A stretch of 13,999 bases of DNA from Desulfocapsa sp. (lineage in GTDB: Bacteria > Desulfobacterota > Desulfobulbia > Desulfobulbales > Desulfocapsaceae), in NCBI GenBank assembly GCA_030635405.1, contig DAOVZA010000016.1, forward strand, positions 1-13,999, read 5' to 3'. The position numbers and the translations under genes were made by a program. The notes beneath the pieces are model-generated. The model was not told the DNA's origin and made no database searches. It saw only the letters and a program-made list of their open reading frames with translations. Numbering within the stretch: position 1 is the stretch's first letter; the number at the start of each line of letters is the position of its first letter. Shown here one piece after another: positions 7,909 through 13,999 of the stretch.

Positions 7909-10900
7909 TCAAGCTACGACATTTTGAGCATCTGTTAGCTTTTCAATACGGATAGCACATACCTTTGCTTCAGGTATTTTACACTGAGGATCAAGTGCAT
8001 CATTAGTCAATAAATTGGCCGATGCTTCCTTATAATGGAAAGGAATAAAAACGAGTCCCTTGTTAACTCTGTCAGTTATTTTTACTGCGAGTTCAATTTG
8101 CCCACGTCGCGACTCAGCTCGTACCATTTCATTGTCGACAAGATTAAGCGCTTCAGCATCTGTTGGGTGAATTTCAACATAAGCTGAAGGAGCAGCACTC
8201 TCAAGAACCTCTGAACGTCTTGTCATAGTCCCAGTGTGATACTGATACAGAATTCTTCCAGTAGTTAAAACTAGGGGATAGTCTTCATCAGGTGTCTCCG
8301 CTGGCCCACTCCATTCAATGGCAGAGAGCCAGGCTTTTCCACGTGGAAAACCTTTTTCATGAAGTATTGGGGTCCCTGGATGATCAGCAGTAGGACATGG
8401 CCATGCAATTGATTCTGTTTCCAGGCGATCATAACTCATTCCAGCCATGGCGACCCAGCATTCTGTAATCTCTGAGAATACCTCTGATGCAAATGGAGCT
8501 ACACTGTGATATATCGGATCGGGTGCTCCTTGAAACCCACCATTTTTATTGCCAAGCATCCTGTTACTAACCATATTTATAATGGAGAGATCGTCTCGGG
8601 CATCTCCTGGAGGAGGTACGGCGCGACGCACACGCTGAACTTTACGTTCAGTATTAGCAAAAGTACCATCCTTCTCAGCAAATGAAGCAGCTGGCAAGAC
8701 GATATCTGCAATTTCTGCTGTTTCAGTGAGAAAAATATCCTGAACCACAAGGCAATCGAGTTTTTCAAAAGCTTTTTTGGCGTGACTACTATTTGGATCA
8801 CTAAGAACAGGATTTTCGCCCATAATCCAGAGTCCGGCAACCTTTCCTTCCGAGATTGCATCACTCATCTCGGTTGCCATAAGTCCTGGTTTATCAGTTA
8901 CTGGATGACCCCATATTTCGGAAAACTTTGCTTTAGCTGCTTCGTCATCACATCGTTGATACCCAGGAAAGAACGTTGGAACACAACCCATATCACTAGC
9001 TCCCTGAACATTATTCTGTCCACGAAGAGGATTGAGCCCTGCCCCGGCTTTACCAAGGTTTCCAGTTATAACTGCAAGATTTGAGAGCGATAAAACATTA
9101 TTTGTTCCAGAAGTATGCTGAGTAATACCCATGGTATAGTAAATACCGGCCTTATCAGCCTTGGCGAAAATACGGGCTACCTCTTCAATCAGGCTTGCTG
9201 GAACATTAGTGATCTTTGCTGCCCATTCAGGTGTACAATCAGAAATGGATTCTTTAAAGGCATCAAAATTCTCTGCGCGTTCTGCAATATATTCTTTGTC
9301 TTCCAGCCCATCACGAATAATAACATGGCACAGAGCGTTAATAAGAGCTCCATCAGTACCAGGTCGCTGTTGAATCCAATGATCCGCATTGTCACATAAT
9401 TTGATACGACGGGGATCAGCTACAATTAGTTTAGAGCCTTTCTTCGCTGCCTCAAGCATTCGAAGACCAATAATAGGATGTGTTTCAGTTGTGTTAGAAC
9501 CAATAACGAGCATAACGTCACTATCAAGAATACCATTGATGGTGTTAGTCATTGCGCCTGAACCAAGTACTGTGACCAGACCGGTCACCGTTGGGCTGTG
9601 TCAGTATCTGGCACAGTGGTCAATATTATTAGTCCCTATCCCCGCTCTGAAAAATTTCTGGAAGGCATAATTTTCTTCTGTTGTACATCTTGCCGATGAA
9701 AGTCCGGCTAATGCATCAGGCCCTTTTTCTCCAAGAATACTTGAAAAAGACTGAGCCATAAAATCCAAGGCTTCATCCCACTTAACAGGCTCAAGGGGCA
9801 TTCCTTTCTGTCTGCGAATAAGAGGCGTTTTTAAACGATCAGGATGTTGAATAAAATTATGCCCAAACCGTCCCTTAACACAAAGATCGCCATAATTAGG
9901 ACCAACTGCTGGATCAGCAGTAACTTCCATTAGGGTATGACCCTTAACTTTAAGGATCATCTGACAGCCGGTTCCACAATAGGGACAGGTTGTTCTGATT
10001 TCACGTACTTCTTCAGCCTGTATGGGAACAATTCGATTATTTTTATTCAGAGCGCCTGTGGAGCAATTTTCGACACACTTACCACAGGAAACACAGTTAT
10101 CCTTAAAATCAATAACAAGACCGACGGGACGTCCTTTTTCATCAATGGAGTCTGCTCGGACTTCGAGTGCATCGTATTCACAGGAACGTTCACAACGTCC
10201 ACAGAAAATACATTTATTGGGATCTACGGTTATTGCACGATGACTTGTATCAATTGGATACGTAGGAACTGTGCCCATTCCTGTTTTATTGATATTAACC
10301 TTTAAATCAATATCAAGACGTTTCAAGTCACAGCGTTCAAATGCAGTACATCCACATTTAAGACAGCGATCCGCTTCACGTTTTGCCATCTTTTCAGTAA
10401 AACCAAGTTTTACCTCATCGTAATCCTGGGTTGAAACTTCAGGTGGCCTTTCAGGCATCTTTTCACGAAGATTTATACCAATTTCATCAAAGTTTTTAAG
10501 TGAAACATCGTCGAAGGATTTACCACGAGTAAAGTTAAAGCGATTATCTGCCGGATCCTTTTCACAGCCCATAACATAGGCATTAATATTGTTTGCTGCT
10601 CTTCTCGCAGAAACAACGGCTTGAATTACTGATTTAGTGCCAGTTGCAGCATCACCGCCTGCAAAAACGCCTTCAACACTTGTTTCAGAACTCCTGGGAT
10701 TTGCAAAGAACATCCCGCCAGGTTTCATCTTTAACTGTTCTTCAAGTTCTCCACCTGGCATTTTTCCATTAACAGCCATTTGGCCAAGTGAAGAAATAAC
10801 AGTATCAACACTTAAAGAATTTGTTGAACCTGGAATGGGCAGGATATTACGCTTTCCTTTTTTGTCCGGTTCACTCAATTTCATCCTGATGAGATCGAGT

Positions 10901-12096
10901 TTAAGTCTTGAGGTTTCATCAGGAACAGCGCAAAGGCCAGAAGGGGATGCCATTAAGAGAAACTGGACACCTTCATTTTCAGCTTCTTTTACATTACGTT
11001 GATTGGCTGGCATTTCAAGACGAGCCCTTGGATATACAATAGTTACCTGTTCAACACCCTCACGAAGAAGTGATCGAGCAACTTCCATGGCTATATTATT
11101 GCCACCAATTACAGCAGCAGTGCGACCGAGATCAACCTTTCTGCCTTCATTAATCATGCGCAGAAAACTTGTTGCGGTGTAGACACTTTCTTTATCAGTA
11201 CATGGTACATCAAAAGGCACATCCACAGTGGCTCCAATGCCAATAAACGTAGCATCAAAACCCATATCTTTCAGATCTTGGAGTGTAAAATCCTTACCCC
11301 ATTGCTGGGAGAGTCGAATGTTTATCCCCATACGAAGGATTGTATTTACTTCATAATCAACTATTTCTTTGGGAATTTTGTAATCAGGGAAACCATAGCG
11401 AAGAGCACCACCAAGCTTAGGCGCCGCTTCGAAAATGGTTACTTCATGACCCTTACGAGTTAGATACCATGCAGCAGAAAGGCCTGCTGGTCCACCACCA
11501 ATAACAGCGATACGTTTACCAGTAGGTTTATCTTTTGACATTTTAAGATCAATCTCATGACTCATGCACCAATCTGCGACAAAGCGCTTGAGATGATTAA
11601 TTGAAACGGGTTCATCGATGAGAATACGACGACATCTGGTTTCACAAAAACGAGGACAAACACGGCCAACAGAGAAAGGAACAGGGTTTCTTTCCATAAC
11701 AAGGCGAAGAGCCTCTTCGTATTCGCCACGTGCTACATGAGCAATATATCCCTGAACATTAATTTGTCCAGGACAGGTCAGGTTGCAAGGAGCCTTGCAA
11801 TCACCAAAATGAGTCTCTGATAATATTGCTAGACGTTCCTGGCGATGCGCAATAACAGCTTCTGAGTCGGTCTGAATACTCATGCCATCTTTTGCAAGAG
11901 AGACACAGGATCGCATCAATCCATCATTACCCTCAACTTCAACAACACAGATTTCACAAGGATTGTCAGATGGTTTACCTTTGATATGACAAAGAGTAGG
12001 AATACTAATATCAGATCGTTTTGCTACCTCAAGGATAGTAAGACCTTTTTCCGCAACTACCTGATTACCGTTTATGTTAAGTGTAACTGTGCTCAT
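7909..12096 (-). CDS. fdhA: Formate dehydrogenase catalytic subunit fused to a GltD/NfnB-like NAD(P)H module, selenoprotein
   Basis: This 1395-aa protein is read through TGA 9601-9603 as Sec832. The N-terminal [2Fe-2S] domain has Cys36, 47, 50 and 64. A GltD/NfnB-like part (about 100-510) has Cys100/104/108 and 147/151/155, an FAD motif GGGPAG (200-205) and an NAD(P) motif GGNNIAMEVAR (331-341). A ferredoxin domain has Cys629/632/635/639 and 668/671/674/678. The Mo/W-bis-pterin part has a [4Fe-4S] motif CPYCGTGC...C (704-739), Lys741, and Sec832-His833 in DHCARYUH as in E. coli FdhH. It also has NPLRGQNNVQGASDMG (1022-1037, with the likely catalytic Arg) and a pterin-binding C-terminal domain from about 1271. 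It interconverts formate and CO2, the first step of the methyl branch of Wood-Ljungdahl. No signal peptide is seen, so it is cytoplasmic. The fused flavin module suggests NAD(P)H exchange. Start ATG 12096 has no clear Shine-Dalgarno. Confidence 0.93.
9572..9588 (-). promoter_or_regulatory. Bacterial SECIS hairpin for fdhA Sec832
   Basis: In the mRNA the element is GTGACC-GGTCT-GGTCAC, a perfect 6-bp stem with loop GGUCU, the same apical loop as in the well-studied E. coli fdhF element. The stem starts 12 bases and the loop 18 bases after the UGA, as in fdhF. The first stem codon (GTG 9588) can be mistaken for a start codon of a separate downstream gene. Confidence 0.92.
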
Positions 12097-12165
12097 CAGT
12101 AATGAATTCGATTGGTTTTAAATGATTTCAGATAGAAAAACAGGCCCATTAAAACACAGAAGCAA

Positions 12166-12217
12166 TAACTTTCTAATATTTTAGAATTCAAAGTGACTGG
12201 AAAATATCAGAAAGTTA
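12166..12217. repeat. 17-base imperfect inverted repeat between acsC and fdhA
   Basis: The arms 12166-12182 and 12201-12217 (TAACTTTCTAATATTTT on the plus strand, and its complement with one mismatch) flank an 18-base spacer. The arms are AT-rich and no T-run follows on the minus strand, so it is not a standard intrinsic terminator. It lies in the only large gap of the operon (155 bases) and could be an operator, an mRNA stability or processing element, or a partial attenuator. Its function is not known. Confidence 0.6.
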
Positions 12218-12250
12218 CAAGCAACAAAATATGTTTTAGTAATTCAAAGT
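12179..12250. repeat. Pair of direct repeats after acsC
   Basis: TTTTAGAATTCAAAGT (12179-12194) and TTTTAGTAATTCAAAGT (12234-12250) are identical except for one inserted base, with 39 bases between them. The first copy overlaps the inverted repeat at 12166-12217. This could be a tandem regulator site or a small local duplication; the sequence alone does not decide. Confidence 0.5.
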
Positions 12251-12251
12251 C

Positions 12252-13607
12252 TTAATTCGAAGGTTTCCATTCTTTTAAGAATACTGGAAGATGACCAGCT
12301 TCACGCGGTCCGATAATGATATTCCAGTCTGGAAGCTCTTCTTCAAGCTCACCCTTCAATGATGCAAGATACCCTGGGATAATAATATCTCTATGTTTAA
12401 CCTTATCTTCAATACCACCTTTCTTAACAAACTGAGCAATAAGATCAGCTCCAAATTTACCGGCAGCCCAGGCAGTAAGAACAGAAAGCCCTTCAGTATC
12501 TTTAATTAGTAACCAAGTAGGAACTTTGGAACCTTCAATTTCACCTGAGACAATAAAGTAAGTGAGAGAGAAGTTGCAGGTAATAACAACCGGTGAATTT
12601 TCATCTGGTCCGGTGAGTGGATAAATATCCTCGGTAACAACCATTGGTCGTTGTGGATCGGTGAAAATATTCATTCTTTCAAGGAAGAGTGGAAAAAGCA
12701 AATCACCTTGAAGGTCACCAAGTACGATAATACCAGCGTATTTAGCGATTAGGACAGAGGAAACCATTGCTTCAAGCATTGGATCGTCTGTGATCTCACA
12801 GGGAAAAGTAATGGTTGGGAACCCAAGAGGTTTGAATTTAGCAGTTACTGCTGCTCGTCTGGCAACTACATTGTCTTCAAATGCAGCTTTTAAGGTACGA
12901 GCACCTGTATCGATAACCATGTCTTTGAGTCCTGCTGCGACAAGTTTCTCAGAGACTTCAATACAATTGTCAAGGTTGCTTCCCTTCACACCAACAGGAG
13001 CTTTAGTAGCTTCACTGAGTTTTGCTATCTCATCAGCATTATCAAGTGTTGCACCATAAAGGATAGGAATTCTCGCCCCACATGCCTTTGCTGCAGCAGC
13101 AAGATTTGAAACAGAATCACTCATCAAAATAAGAGCAGCACGAGCGGAGCCATCGAGTACTTTTTGCGTTAAGGCAACAAATGAAGCCTCATCATTTTTA
13201 GAGTCCTTAACAGCAATGAGATCAGCACGCATAACCACACCAACACGCTCATACTCAAACTTATTAAAGCGTTCAATACGACCATCAGCATCAGCATCAC
13301 TCATCTCGGTTGTTACAAGAACTGCAATGCCAGTTTGATTTTCAAAACGCTTATCATGGCGATACATACATGTTTCGCCACCAGCAGTGAAGGAATCGTC
13401 TCCAGCACCAACTTTAATGGTCCGAATTGGTGGTGCAGAAGCCTCGCTGATCGTGGCTTTAGCCTCGTCAGAGACGTATGGACATTCATCAATCTCCACC
13501 TGACCTGCCGCTACTTTCATAGCAAATGCGAGGCATGTAGGGATGCTACATTCGCCGCAATTTTTCTTGGGCAGCATCTTAAGGATCTGAATACCTGTTA
13601 AAGCCAT
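12252..13607 (-). CDS. acsC: Corrinoid iron-sulfur protein large subunit (AcsC) of CO dehydrogenase/acetyl-CoA synthase
   Basis: This 451-aa protein is the usual size of the CFeSP gamma subunit. The N-terminus has the [4Fe-4S] motif KKNCGECSIPTCLAF...EC with Cys17, 20, 25 and 42, characteristic of this protein. The cluster keeps the bound cobamide reduced. A TIM-barrel-like central region (about 90-320) and a C-terminal cobamide-binding region follow. With AcsD it accepts the methyl group from methyl-tetrahydrofolate and delivers it to the A-cluster of AcsB for acetyl-CoA synthesis or cleavage in the cytoplasm. Start ATG 13607 is preceded by GGAGG at 7 bases. It lies 90 bases after acsB in the same direction. 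acsD is not in the window. Confidence 0.95.
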   Translation of the reverse strand: MALTGIQILKMLPKKNCGECSIPTCLAFAMKVAAGQVEIDECPYVSDEAKATISEASAPPIRTIKVGAGDDSFTAGGETCMYRHDKRFENQTGIAVLVTTEMSDADADGRIERFNKFEYERVGVVMRADLIAVKDSKNDEASFVALTQKVLDGSARAALILMSDSVSNLAAAAKACGARIPILYGATLDNADEIAKLSEATKAPVGVKGSNLDNCIEVSEKLVAAGLKDMVIDTGARTLKAAFEDNVVARRAAVTAKFKPLGFPTITFPCEITDDPMLEAMVSSVLIAKYAGIIVLGDLQGDLLFPLFLERMNIFTDPQRPMVVTEDIYPLTGPDENSPVVITCNFSLTYFIVSGEIEGSKVPTWLLIKDTEGLSVLTAWAAGKFGADLIAQFVKKGGIEDKVKHRDIIIPGYLASLKGELEEELPDWNIIIGPREAGHLPVFLKEWKPSN

Positions 13608-13697
13608 GGTGATTCCTCCAGTTCTATAAACAATTGGATTTTATTTTAAAATTTATTTCTTATCGTTTTAACACTCAATGAAAACCGTCAATTACAA

Positions 13698-13999
13698 CTA
13701 TACTGCTGTTTCCATTTCGAGTGCAGGATGTCCTTTCTCTTTAAGGAACTCGTAGATCTCTTCCTCTGTAGTTCCCTGCTCCTCTGTGGCAATCATATCA
13801 AAAAGTTCTGGCATTCCGATATCTTCACAAACATCTTTAAGCTTCTCAGCAATTTCTTCTTTAAGCATTTTAGGCAGCCAGACCACACGTTTCAGTCCAC
13901 CTTCAGCCTTGAATAACTTTTTAGATGTCATGTAGTGTTTACTTACACCCATGAATCCCGGTGTCTGCATACCACCACCAGCCATACCGGCAAGGGAGG
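13698..13999 (-). CDS. acsB: Acetyl-CoA synthase beta subunit (AcsB), C-terminal end
   Basis: About 100 C-terminal residues are present; the gene runs off the right edge of the window and stops at TAG 13698-13700. The segment with MAGGGMQTPGFMGVSKHYM, followed by LKRVVWLPKMLKEEI and the ending FLKEKGHPALEME, matches the well-conserved end of bacterial AcsB/CdhC. AcsB builds acetyl-CoA from CO, the methyl group from AcsC/D and CoA at its Ni-Ni-[4Fe-4S] A-cluster; the cluster cysteines would lie just outside the window. It is the upstream neighbour of acsC, the usual order. Recognition is strong despite the truncation. Confidence 0.93.
   Translation of the reverse strand, partial: SLAGMAGGGMQTPGFMGVSKHYMTSKKLFKAEGGLKRVVWLPKMLKEEIAEKLKDVCEDIGMPELFDMIATEEQGTTEEEIYEFLKEKGHPALEMETAV

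Noticed and set aside
7891..7911. Possible fourth Sec codon at the UGA ending fdhA, with a five-codon extension
   Set aside because: The FdhA family ends here, the extension is not conserved-looking, and no SECIS hairpin follows. It is better read as a normal stop.
7909..9588. Separate molybdopterin oxidoreductase gene starting at GTG 9588
   Set aside because: It is the C-terminal part of fdhA after the Sec UGA. The frame is continuous and the GTG lies inside the SECIS stem.
1..13999. CRISPR arrays, tRNA/rRNA genes, insertion sequences, phage genes
   Set aside because: No regularly spaced repeats, cloverleaf-like RNA, transposase or phage motifs were seen in either strand.

Overview
The window looks like a moderately AT-rich chromosome segment of an anaerobic sulfate- or sulfur-metabolising bacterium of the Desulfobacterota (a Desulfobulbales- or Desulfobacterales-like lineage). 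This is inferred from gene content: bacterial CO-dehydrogenase/acetyl-CoA synthase genes, a large HdrA/MvhD pair, a formate dehydrogenase, a HybB/NrfD-type respiratory membrane subunit and heavy use of selenocysteine. The genus cannot be fixed from the sequence alone.

Plus strand, 1-3970: the tail of an unidentified gene overlaps (ATGA) a HybB/NrfD-type integral membrane quinone-interacting subunit and is followed by a strong hairpin terminator. Next come a two-TM sensor histidine kinase with a degenerate ATP lid and a small exported ATP-dependent DNA ligase (LigE type). A terminator at 4042-4074 separates this convergent block from the minus-strand operon.

Minus strand, 13999-4094 (transcribed right to left): acsB 3' end, acsC, a 1395-aa formate dehydrogenase, a 1021-aa double-module HdrA, and MvhD. 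Naive ORF calling breaks the last three genes in two, because each carries one in-frame UGA at a position where the family has an essential Cys/Sec. I joined each pair. The sequence continues in frame and in family register across every UGA. Each UGA is followed by a 6-bp hairpin with a GGU-containing apical loop, as expected of a bacterial SECIS element. The window therefore encodes three consecutive selenoproteins.

Taken together, the operon links the carbonyl branch of the Wood-Ljungdahl pathway (AcsB, AcsC) to CO2/formate conversion (FdhA) and to a flavin-based electron-transfer module (HdrA-MvhD). The formate dehydrogenase is unusual. Its N-terminal half is a [2Fe-2S] domain plus a GltD/NfnB-like FAD/NAD(P)H module and a 2x[4Fe-4S] ferredoxin, all fused to the Mo/W-pterin catalytic part. 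With the two FAD modules of HdrA, the set could be a soluble, selenium-dense electron-bifurcating (or confurcating) complex joining formate, NAD(P)H, ferredoxin and possibly a further partner. No hdrB, hdrC, hydrogenase or metF gene lies in the window. The complex itself is an inference.
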